Positions 49,101-61,100 of a stretch of DNA of 64,000 bases are shown piece by piece; within the stretch, counting starts at the first letter, position 1, and every line of letters starts with the position of its first letter. The stretch spans positions 62,001 to 126,000 of the forward strand of contig NZ_PXWF02000202.1 of the NCBI RefSeq assembly GCF_003011895.2, given 5' to 3'. The notes beneath the pieces were generated by a model. It searched no databases, was not told the origin of the DNA, and worked only from the letters and a program-made list of their open reading frames with translations. The DNA is from Massilia glaciei (GTDB taxonomy: Bacteria; Pseudomonadota; Gammaproteobacteria; Burkholderiales; Burkholderiaceae_D). A program made the translations under genes and the position numbers.

Positions 49101-52100
49101 CGTTCATGGCCGCCAGTTGCGTGGTGCTGGTCTTGAAATTGATTGCCTCCTGCGGCGACAGGGCGTCGTAGCGCTGCTGCGCGAACAGTGCCACCTCGGC
49201 CGGCGTGGCCGTGCCGTTGACGCTGGCGTCGGCCTGCGCCTGCAGGGCGGCGACGCCGCCGGCGCCGAGGGTGAATTTTCCGGCGCCGTCGGTGCCGCCG
49301 AGCGCCATCAGGCTCCAGTAGTCGCCCGCGCTTTGCAGATTTCCCACGCCGGCGTCGCGCAGGCCGGTGGTCAACGCGAGGTAGCGCGTCTGCGCGTACG
49401 CCTGCACTTCGGCCGCGGTCGCGGTGCGGGCGACGCTGGCGTCGGCCTGTCCCTGCAACGCGGCCATGCCCTGCGCGTTGAGGGTGAACACGCCGTCGGC
49501 GCCGGCGCTGCCCAGGCTCATCAGGTTCCAGTAGTTGCGGTACTGGCCGTTGACCGAATTTTCGAAGGCCTTGCTGTCGGAGTCAGCCGCGCCGCCCTTC
49601 ATGTTGCGCTTGGCCCACAGCGCTTCGAGCTCGGCGCTGCGGTCCTTGCTGTCGATGGCGCGACCGTCGAGCAGGCTGCCGTCGGCCGTCAGATTGACAT
49701 TGGCCGTGGTGCTGACATGGCCGATGTACATATCGCCACCGAGCTGGTGCAGGCCGATGTCGCCATAGGCGGTGGCGTCGACGATGCCGCCGCTGGCGGC
49801 GCCGCCGGCGGTGGTGGTCGACAGGGCCGAAATGGCGAGCGGCCTGGCGGTGCTGCCGACGGCGCCGTTTTCGCTGACGAAGCGCAGGTTGCGGCCCACC
49901 ACGATCGGGCCCGGCGCGGCGCTGTCGCCCGAGATGCTGCCGTAGCTGTGCAGCAAGACATCGCTGTTGGCGTCGGTCTTGACGGCCGACAGGATCGCGT
50001 CGGCGCCTTGCAGCGACAGCCCAATGGCGCCGGTGCGGGTGGTGGCCGAGAGCGTGTTGCGCAGCGGCGCGGCGCCGGCCGGATTGGTGAAGGTCACGTT
50101 CAATGGCGAGTCGAGGGTGCCGATTCCGGCGTCGGCCGACAGCGACAGCGATTGCGACTGGACCGATCCGGTGGCCAGGCCCTTGATGGTCGAACCGGTG
50201 CCGCTGGCGCCGAGCTGGGTGTTGCCGCTGATGTTCTGGATACTGCCGCCCAGCACGATCGACGCATTCGAATTGACGCCGACCACGCCGGCCTCGCGTC
50301 CGCCCGTGAACCCGATCGCGATCGGATAATCGGCCTTGACGCTATGGTTCGAGGTGATGTGGACGTTGGTGACGACGTTCCAGTTCCAGTTCCACAGGCC
50401 GTTGTATTCGTAGCTGATGAAATTCGGGTAATAACCGGTCACGCTGCCGGAGATATCCTGGCGGAACGCGGTGTTGACCAGGCCGAGATCGTTCCCAACC
50501 GAAGTCGTGCGCGTCCAGAACTGGCCCGGCGTGTCGTTGCCATTGGTCGAGCCGGCACTTTGCCAGCGCCACGGGGTGGTCGACGCGGTGTTCCAGTCGA
50601 CCTGGTTGAAATTGAACGAGCGTGCCAGATCGGCGTCGTAGCGCCAGTAGTAGCGCGTGCCCGCCACGGGTTGATAGCCGGTCGTGTTGCTGGTATTCAA
50701 AGAAATCGGGCTCAGGCCGGTGAAATCGCTGGCCGTGTCGCTTTGGTAGGTGCGTGTTCCTTCGCCCAGCTTGTTCACATACCAGGTCGTCATCGGCCTG
50801 CCATTGGGCTTGCGCAAGGTGTCGGTGATCTCGATCACGCCCACGTTGCCGTTGCCGGTGTTGACGTCGCTCGTCTGCAGCACGATGCCGGTGGTGTTGT
50901 TGACCTTGACCTGGGCGTAGCCGTTGCTGACATTGATGCCGCTGCCGCTGCCGCTGCCGCCGACGCCGGAGTTGGTGTTGATGAGGGCGCCGTGCAGGCT
51001 GACATACCCGCTGCCGCCGCCGGAGATGTTCTGCAGCACCAGCTGTTTGGCGTTGGGATCGTAATACACATCGACCAGGGTGTCGCCGGCGTTGATGCGC
51101 GAGGTGCCAGGATACTTGTACATCCCGTTGCTGCGCAAATAGGTGGCGGCGAACGGGCGGCAGGCGGCATCGTCGATGCAAGAGATCATGTCGCGCAAGA
51201 TCGGATTGGTCTGCGCGTCGAAGCCGACAACGATCTTGGTGGGCGCGATGTTGACCGAAAAATCGCTCGACAGGCCGGCCTGGATGCCGCCGTTGATGTC
51301 GATGGTCTTGGCCACGATGATGGCCGAGGTGCCGACCTTGACGCTGTTGGCCGGCGGGGCGTTGGGCGCCCGCATCGGCGCCTCCACCGAATTGCTCAAT
51401 TTGCGCTCCCCGATCGAGGGAAACGAGTAGCGCGCCGTGTGGCCACAGCGGCAATCGTAGAAATTGGTGTCGCCGCCGTTCTGGTCCCGCCACGCCTGCG
51501 AAGCATGGCCGCCGTTTTCGAGGTAGCCGTTGCCTGGATAGAAGAACATCCAGCCGGTGCCGCCCGCGATCTGGTCAGGGAACTGCTTGGGTCCGCCCGA
51601 CAGGAACGTGCCCAGCGGCTGCGCGCCGGTGTATTTCAGGTAGTCCTTCGCGAAAAAATTGGCAACGTACAAGACCGCCTCGTCCGCCGATTTCGGCACG
51701 CCGTGGCCGCCGTTGACGTTCGATGACATCGTGCTGTCATTGGTCGGTTCCGAGCCGCCCGGCAAAGCCATTCCGCCGAACTTGTGGTCTTTAAATTGAA
51801 AGAAGTGGGAGAGCTCGAATATCCGGCCCGAACTAGAGACGAATTGGGTGTACGGGGCGCCGTTGACGAAATAATCGACGCCCGGGGTGTTGACGAAATA
51901 CGAGCCGTTGCGGATCAGCACGCTCTGGCTGTTGACCCTGACGGCACCGAACTGGCCAAGGTCGCCCGATTCGTTGTACAGGTACAGCGAGCCGCCGGCG
52001 TTGTCGATGTCCTTGGTCAGGAAGATCGCGGGCGCCGGCGCCAGATTGGTCGGAATCGACTTGTCGTAGGTGTTGCTGATCGAAATGGCGCCGGCTACGT

Positions 52101-55100
52101 TGGCGTTGACCTCGTGGATATTGTTCGCCTGGAACGCCGCACTCGGCTTGCCGGTGCCGGTGAACTTGATGTTGCCGCCCAATTCGTTCGGAATCAGCAG
52201 CCGGTCGACCAGTAGATAGCGCTCGCTGGCGTTGGACAGCTTGATGGTCGGGCCGCCGAAGGCGTCGAGTGTGCCGCTGCCCGAAAAGGCGCCGGTGTCG
52301 ACCTCGATGTTGCCCGCCGCGGCGAGCAGCGGGCCGACCTTGACCGCCTTGACCGGGCCGGCCGCAACGTGGGTGGCGAGGCTGTCCTTGAACGCGGTGA
52401 GCACCTTGATCTGCGCGTTGATGTCAGCCGCGGCCTCACTGTCCAAGCCCGGCGTCAACAATGCTTGGAGCGCACCGATGCTTTCGGTGACGTCCTTGAC
52501 CGGATCGTAGGCGTCGTTCTTGGACCAGGAATCGACGTTATTCTGGACCACATTGCCTTGTTCGTCGACGCCGAACGCGACGTTGTTGCGCGTGCCGGCG
52601 CGCGCCGCGCCGTTCATGGCCAGCCGCTGGGTGCCGTCGTCCTCGGTCGAGGCATCGTAGTTTTTCAACTTGACGCCGAGCAAGGTGTAGTGGCCGACGC
52701 CGGTGGCGGTGGCCGACGTCACGCCGGCCACGGTGCCGAGCACGATGTTGCGCACGCTGTCGAGTCGGGCGCCGGCGCCGACATTGATCTCGCCGTTGTT
52801 GTGGATGCGGGCGCGCGCGTGCGGGTCGGTGCCGTTGAAGGCGCCGTCGAAATAGACCTGGTTCTCGGCCCTGGCCGAGAGGAAGTTCTGGTTCAGCGCG
52901 CTTTGGGCCTGTCCCGCCGTGACGCGCATATTGCCCCACGAGTCGAGCTGCGCATTGTTGCCGATGTCGATCTTCTGGTTGACGTTGATGTCGGTCACGG
53001 CGCTTCCGCCGGCGCCGCCGGCCAGGCCGTAGCCGTGCGCGAACGCGTCGTTGACCACGGTGGCCTGGCTGTAGGTGCCCAGCTCGAGATCGCCGACGCT
53101 GTACAGTTTGCTGCCGGCGCCGAGCGTGACCGTGTTGGTGCTCGCCACGCTGGTGCTCGACTTGGAGGTCAGGCCGGTGAAGGCGCCGCCGGCGGTGACG
53201 GTCGAACTGTCGGTTGCCACCACCGTGTTGCCGGCGTTGATGCGCAGGTTGCCCGGCGCGGTCCCGAGCGGGTCGCCGGCGACGGTGACGCTGGCGTTGT
53301 CGCCGAGCGCGGCCGTGCTGGCGGTCTTGATGTCGTTGCTGCTGCTCATGCCCGCGCCCGCGACCGCCCCGCCGCTCACGCCGCTGGCGTTGTCGCCGCT
53401 GCCGCTCTCGAGAACCGTGTTGACGGCCTCGACAACGACGTCGCGGGCGACGATGTTGGCGCCGGCGCCGATGCGCGCACCGACCCCGAAATCGACCGCC
53501 CCGCGCGAGTCGGCGCCGCTGCCGCCGGCCACCGAGCCCTGGGTCGAATCGCTCTTGCTGAAAAACAGGGCTTTATGTTTGGCCTCGAGCACCAGTTTGC
53601 CGGTGTAAAACGCCGGCGCCGCGGCGCCGGCGCCCAACGCCGCCAGCGCCAGCTTGCCGCTGGCGTCGAGCACGGCCACGCTCTTGGCTGGGCCGTCGGC
53701 GATGCTCGCGTTGGCGCCGCCCTTAGTGGTCGTCAGCGCGGCCGCGGCCGAGCCGGCCAGCAGGCCGCCGGCGCCGGCGACCGCCGTGGCCTGGTTGTCG
53801 GCGTCGCCGTTGGCCTTGATCGTCAGATCGCCGCCGCGCTGGAGCAGCGGCCCGCCCGCCGGCAGGTAGCCGGCGCTGATCGCGCCCGAACCTAGGCTGG
53901 CCGTGGTGTCGATGTTCGAACTGGCCGAGGCCACGTCGGCGCCGAGCCCGACCGCGCCGACCGAAATGCCGCTCGCGAGCGCGTACTGGGCCGATTTGGC
54001 GTCGGCCAGGATGCTCACGTCGCTCATCGGCAGCACCACGTCGTTGCCGACCGCGGCGCGCACGTCGGCGTTGTTCTGGGCCAGCGCGACGGCGCCGTTG
54101 GCGCCGAGCAACAGGCCGCCGCCGGCGGCGAAGGCCTCGGCCTTGGCGCTGTTGGTGTCGACCAGGTTGCGCGCCTTGACGTCGAGCGTGCCGAACACGG
54201 GCGCGGCCGGGGTGCCGAACACGCCCGCGAAGCGCACCCCGTCGCCGACCGAGGCGCGCGTCGTGCCGGCCACCTTGGCCTCGGATTCGGAAGCGCCGAC
54301 CTGGTAGGCGCCGGACACGCCGACCGAATAGGTTTTGGCATAGGTGTCCGGGGTGCGCTGCGCGGCCACGCCGGTCTCGCGCGCGGCCACCACTGCGCCG
54401 GCGCCGATCTCGGCTGTGACGTTGACGCTGTCGTCGGCGAGCGCGTGGTTGGCGCCCACGGCGGCGCCGATGCCACCGGTGCCCACCGCGGTCTGGGCCT
54501 TGACCCGGCCCGCGCCGGTCGCGCCGATCGTCAGTTGGTCGGCGGCCACGCTGCTGGTGCCGGCCGGGTTGAAGCTGGCGCGCACATTGCCCTGCTTGCG
54601 CGACTCGACGTACGACAGGCCCACGGCCGACCCGGCGGCCGCGGCCACGACCACCGCCTCGGCGTCGATGCTGGTGCTGTCGTCGGCCTTGATGCTCAAT
54701 TCACTGCCGACCTTGACGGTGCCGCCGACGCCGGCCAGCACCTCGTTGTTGAGGGTGGCCAGCCCGACCGCCGCGCCGAGCCCGACCGCGCCGGCCGCGC
54801 CTGCCACGACGGTCGAGTCGATCGCGTCGCCGCTGCCGTTGGCGCTGCCCGCGTGCACGTCGAGCTTGCCCTTGACGTCGAGCGTGGACGCGCTCACGCC
54901 CGCCTCGACCCCATTGTGGACGCTGGTGACGGCGGCCGAACCGCCGACCCCGGCCAAGCCGACGCCGGCCGAGCCGGCGATGTTGCCGATCTTGGTCGTG
55001 GCCGTGGCCAGCACCTCGGCGTCGCCCTGCCCCGTGGTCGCCAACGTGCTGTTGCCGACCCGGGCGGTGGCGCTGTTGCGTTTGCCCAGCTTGAGCGTGG

Positions 55101-58100
55101 CGCCGGCGTCGAGCCCGCTGCTGGCGCCGGCGCCGAGTGCGCCGACCTCGGCCGCGCTGAGGGCGCCGCCGGTGTCGCCCGTGTTGTTGTTCGAGGTCAG
55201 GCCCTGGACGTTGCCCAGCGCGGTGCCGACGCCGCTGCCGGCGCCGGCGTCGGCCGAGCCGAGTTGGACCAGCGAGACGGCGCCGCCGACGCCGGCGTAC
55301 AGGCCGGCCCCGACCGACACCGCGTTGCTGTCGATGGTTTGGGCGTTGTCGGCCTTGACCGACAGGCTCGCGCTGCTGGCCTTGCTGTCGACCACCTGCG
55401 CGAGCACCTGGGCGCGCGTGACGGTGACGGCGACGGTCGCGCCGACGCCGGCGGCGGCGACGCCGACGCCGACCGCGCCGGCGCCCTGGAACGCCTTGTC
55501 GGTCTCGGCCGCGTGCACGCGCAGCGCGCCCCCCGCCGCGAGGCCGGCGTTGGCACCGGTGCCCACGCGCGCGAGCTGCGCCTCGGTCTTGTTTTCGTTG
55601 ATCATCACGCCGGCCGTCAGGCCGATCCCGACCTTGCCCGCCAGCCCGGCCGAGGCAACATAGATCGCGTTGTCCATGCTGGTGTTGGCGGCCACGTCGA
55701 CGTCGCCGCCGGTCGTGATGTCGGTGTTTTTGGGCGCCACGGCGTCGGCGTCGCCGACCAGCGCGCGCGTGGTCTGGCCCGATTCGATGACCGCGAAGGC
55801 GGCGCCGAGGCCGACCTTGGCGGCGGCGCCGAGCGCGCCGCCGATCAGGTTGACCGACTGCGCGCTGTCGGCGCCGACCTTGAGCGAACCGGCCTCGGTC
55901 TTGCCGCCGGCCAGTTGGGCCGTGGTGCTGCCCTTGATCTGGGCCATGACGCCGGTGCCGGCGCCGCCGAGCGAATTGCCGACCGAAATGCCGGCCACGA
56001 GGGCGCCGATGGTGGCGCTGCCGCGCGCCTCGATCGCGACCTTGGCCTTGGCCTTGACATCGCTGTCGATCACGCGCGCGCTGGTGCTGCCGGACATCAC
56101 TTCGGTGTCGATCGCGATGCCGCCCGAATAGCCGCCCGAGAGTGCGAGCGTGCCCACCAGGCTGGCGCTGGCCGCGTGCGTGCTGGCCTTGACGTCGACC
56201 GCCTGCGCCGCGCCGGCGGTCGCGCCCGACTGGTTGATCTGGGCATTGCGGATTTCGGCCTTGGTGGACCCGCCGATCAGGTTGGTGGCGACGGTGGCCG
56301 CGGCCGCACCCTCCTTGCCGGCGCCGACGCTGACGGCGGCCGAGCTGATGGTTTCGAGGCTGGTCGCGTTGACCGCCAGCCCGCTGACCTGGCGGCGCGT
56401 CTCGCGCAAGTTGGCCGGGGTGAAGCTGGCAGAGGCCGTGAGCGAGTCGAGCAGCGACACCTTGTGGTCGAGCATGCCGCTGGCGACGTCGATGGTGTCG
56501 GCCGCGTCGCCGGCGAGCGCGTCGACCGTGGTCGCGGGCGCATTGGCAACATCGTTGCCGCCGATGGTGGCCGAGGTGCTGTCCGATAGCGCGTTGACCG
56601 AGGTCGACAGGCCGACGCCGACGCCGCCGCGCGAGACGCCGACGCCGCCGGCGAAGCTGGCCATCTTGTTCTCGTTGGTGGCGAGCACGCCGACGTTGTT
56701 GGCCGCCCGCACCAGCGCGTTCTGGTCGATGCGGGCCGTGGTGGTGCTGCCGGACTTGCTCACGGCGATCGAGCCGCCGCCGGCGATGCCGTTGCCGTTG
56801 CCGACGCCGACGCCGACCGCGATGCTGTTGGTGGTCTGTTGCGAACGGGCGTCGAGCACCACGTTCTTGGCGCGCACGGACGCGTCCAGGGCGCCTAGCT
56901 TGCCGCCGAGCAGGGCCGCGTCGACCTGGTTGTCGATCCGGTTGACCGCGATCGCGGCGCCGAGCGAGCCGCCGGCGCCGGTGGCCACGCCGACCGCGCC
57001 GGCGAGCGAATTGATGGTCGAGTCGTCGCCGGCCTTGATCGACAGGGTGCCGGCGGCGGCGCCGGGGTCGCCGGCCGGGTCCGCATTGAGGCTCGAGCCG
57101 GTCAGGCGCGCGGTCGTGTCGTTGCCGATGATGTTGGTGGTCGAGGACAGGCCGACGCCGACGGTGTCGCCGCCGCCCACGCCCATCGCGATGGTGCTGA
57201 TCTCGGTCTGGGTGGCGGCAGTGACGGCGGCCGCGCCGCCGACCGTGAGCTTGCTGCCGGCCACGTTGGCGGCGTGCTTGAGGTGCACCGTGTTGAGCGA
57301 GATCCCGACCCCGGCCGCGCCGGACTTGGTCGACATCGCGGCCGAGCCCGACAGCGCCTCGATCAGCGCGCCGCCGCCGGCGTCGCCGGCGGCCACGTCC
57401 AGGCGGGCGGCCGTGACGGTGCTGCCGGCGATGCCGGCGGTGGTCTTGTCGTCGACCGTGTTTTGCGCGTACGAGCCGGAGAGCGCGGCGCTGTCGGTCG
57501 AGGACGAGACCGCCGCCGCGATCGTGTGCAGGGCGCTCGCGTGGCGCGCCTCGACCTTGACGCCGCCGTCGGCGGCGGCGACGCCGGCGTCGACGATCTT
57601 CGCCGAGGTGTCGTTGTCGCTCTTGTTGTAGGCCAGCGCGGCGCCGCCGCTGCTGCCGCCGCCCGACGCCGCGGCCGAACCGGCGGCCGACCAGATGGTG
57701 CCGGCGCCCTGCGCGCTGACCGTGACCAGCTCGCCCGTGGCGGCCTGCGCCGGCTTGGCGCTGACCTGCGTGGCCGCGCCGGCGGCGCCCAGTTGCGCCG
57801 AGGTGGTGTTGGAGACGAGGTTGACGGTGCCCGAGCCGACCCCGGCCAGGTTGCCGCCGCTGCTCCCGGCGATCCCGAGCGCGACGCCGATGACAATGGC
57901 GCGGTCGGCGGCGCGCACCTTGACGCTGCCCGCGCCGCCCTCGGCCTTGACGCTGCCGGTCAGGCGCGCGGTGGTCGTGTTGGCCACCTCGTTGTAGGTC
58001 AGCGCGGCGCCGTAGGCCGATTTGCCGACCTGGGCCGAGCCGGCCACGGCCACGATGCTCGATCCGTCGGGCGCGCCCTGCCCGAGCAGCACCGACTGGT

Positions 58101-61100
58101 TGAAATTGAAGACGTTCTGGGCGGCGCGCTGGTCCGCGCTGTCGAGCGCGCCCGAGGCGGCGCCGAGCATGCCGCCGAGGCCTTCGGCGGCCGGGCTGTC
58201 GGTGGCGACCACGAGGACCTGGCCGGCCTCGACCAAACTGGTGTTGAGCGCCGAGGCGCCGACCGAGGCGTCGGTGGTGTTGTGGACCAGGTTGGCGGCG
58301 ACGCTGGCGCCGGCCGCGGTCTTGCCGTTGGTCGCGGCCACCTGGGCCGCGCCGGCCATGATGCGCACCGGACTGATGGCGGCCACCGACAGGCTGCCCG
58401 CGTGGTTGACGGTGGTCCCGGTGAGACGGGCCTTGACGCTGTTGCCGATGTCGCCGTAGGCGAGCGCGACGCCGGCGCCGGTGGCGCCGCCGAGCCCGAG
58501 CGCGCCGCCGCCGATGCCGATGTCGGTGCGGTCGTAGGCGAGCACCTTGACGCTGCCGGCCGGGCTGGCCGCCTTGGCCGTCAGGACGCTGTCCTGCACC
58601 GACGCCTCGGTCGTGTTGCGGGTCTGGACCACCGAGGCCGAACCGGCCGCGCTGAGCGAGTCCTCGGTCGAGCTGTTGAGGGCCACGCCGACGCCGATGG
58701 CGATGTGCTGGCCGGACGACCAGGCGTCGACGGCGACGCTGTCGAAGTCGGTGACGACGCTGTTGGCGATGGCGGCGCGGGTGTCGTTGCCCTCGATGTT
58801 GATGGCCAGCGCGCCGGCCACGCCGGCGCTGCGCTCGACGCTCGGGGCCTTGGCCGAGACCACGGAGGCGCCGCCGCTGGCGGCGATCAGGTTGGTGTTG
58901 TTGACGGCGTTGACGGCCAGCGTGGCCGCCCTGATCGCGCCGCTGTCGGTGATCGTGGCCGAGGTCGACAGGTTCGACAGGTTGACGGTGGCGCTGCCCG
59001 ACAGGGCGACGGCCGACTCCGGCTGGTCCGGTTGGGCGGCCCCGCCGCTGGCCTGGCCCTGGGCCGCCTTGGCGCGCGACACCACGTTCCAGATGGCGCC
59101 GCCGGCCGCGGCCAGGCCATTGCCCATGGACGTGAGCACACCGCCGGTCTTGGCCTGGGTTTGCGCCTCGCTCGATTTGGCCGGATCGTCCTTGCCCGCG
59201 GGCGCCGGATCGTTCTTGGCGATGGCGCCGGCGATTCCCAGGGCATTGGCCTGGCCGTCGGTGACGGCGCCGACGTGCACGGTGCCGGCGTTGATGGCGC
59301 CGGCCACGCCCAGGTTGGCGATGGCGGGGTCGGCGCGCAGGCCGGCCACATTGCCGATCAGCGCGGCGGTGTCGCCCTTGAGGTCGTTGACGGCGACGCT
59401 CACCCCGACCGAGGTTTCCGAACTTTGGTTGACGGCGCCGGCCACGCTCCAGATGGCCAGCGACTCGCGCGCGCTGACGTCCAGGACGGCCGCGTTGACG
59501 GTGGCGCGGTTGCTCACGGCCGCCTTGGTGACATTGTCGAGGCGCATGTAGGCGGCCGCGCCGTTGCCGCTGATGGAGGCGCCGGAACCGGTCGAGGGCG
59601 AGATGACGATCGCCTTGTCGTCGCTCTCGGCGAGCACCGAGACGCCGCCGGGGCCGCCCACGATGGCGCCGTCGTCGATCCCGGCGATGGTGCTGTTGCG
59701 GTAGCGCACGCCGCTGAAGGCGCCGCCGACGGCCTTGGTGTCGGCGCCGCCGCCGGTGCCGGTGATGATCTTGGCCGAGAGGTTGCCCGCCACGTCGACC
59801 GAGGCGATCGCGCTGCGCGCGTGCACGCTCACGTTCTGCGCGATGGCCAGGCCGCCGCTGTTGCCGGCGTCGGCGTCGTCCTGCAGCACCACGTTCGGCG
59901 CGCCGGCGGCGGCGGGCGCGGTGCTGGTCAGTTGCGCGTCCTGGCCGACCCAGGCCCGGCTGTCGTTTTGCACATCGAACCAGCTAAGCGAACCGGCCAG
60001 GGCGCCGTCGACCGCCTCGCCGCTGGCGTTGGCGTAACTGGTGAGCACCTGCTCGGGCACGCCGAGCTTGGGCGAGATGCGCTGGGCCACGTCGCTGAAG
60101 CTGTCCCACTTGAGCCAGGTGATCTCGAGCGGCTGCAGCACCTCGCTGGCGACGGCGATGCGCCGCGCGGTGATCTTGGCGCCCCGCCCCACCGAGGCGT
60201 TCGCATCGTGCTTGATGATGGCCAGCGCGACGCCGGCGCTGGCGCTGTACTTGGCCGCCGGATCGGTGCTGGTCGCCTCGGACGAGCTGGTGGCCGAACT
60301 GACCGCGCTTTGCGCCAGGTTGTGGATCGGATGGTCGTCCACCTTGGCGAAGACGGCAACGTCGCCCTGGGCGGAGTTGATGACCGCGTTCGGCGCGATC
60401 GTGGCGTTGGCGCTGAAATCGGCGTTCAGCAGCGCCAGCGCGGCGCCGATCTTGAGTGTGGTCTCGGTCGAGCCGCCGCCGCCGGCGACGGCATCGGCCG
60501 AGCGCAGCGCGCCTGTGATCCGGTTCATGATCAGGCTCTGGCCGGTCGTGAGCACGTGCTGGCCGCCCTGCGCGGGAATCATCAGGGCCGGATTGATGTT
60601 CTTGGCGGCGACCCCGCTGCCCGTTTCGGTTGCCGCCATGTTGAAGTTCTTGCTCACCAGGTTTTCGGCCTGCACCCGGACATTGCCCGAGGTATTCACA
60701 TGGGCGCCGAGGGTGGCGACGGCGTCGTCGCGCAAATCGCTGATCGCCGCGCCGATCCCGGCCTTGCCGCCATCCCAGGCCGAGCTGACGGCCTCCACCA
60801 GGTTCTCGGACTTGCTGCGCCCGATCACGTCGAGCCCGCCGCCGACGGTCAGCTTGGCGCCGGCGGCGATCGTGGCCGAGGTGTCGATGCTGCTTTCGCC
60901 GTAGGCGAAGGTGGCGCCGATGTCGGCGGTGTAGCTGAACACCTTGCCCTTGACGCTCAGTTCGCTCGTGTTGAGCGCCTTGACGGCCAGGTTGCCGCCG
61001 GCGGACAAGGTCGCGCCGCTGTCGACCTGGGCGCGCGAGCCGCCCTCGACCTTGCCGTGCACGGCGACGGTGTTGGCGCGCGGATTGAGGCTGTCGCCCT

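Noticed and set aside
54445..56589. A 714-codon + strand frame within the adhesin gene
   Set aside because: Same reason: antisense shadow, Ala/Gly/Arg/Asp-rich, no start signal.
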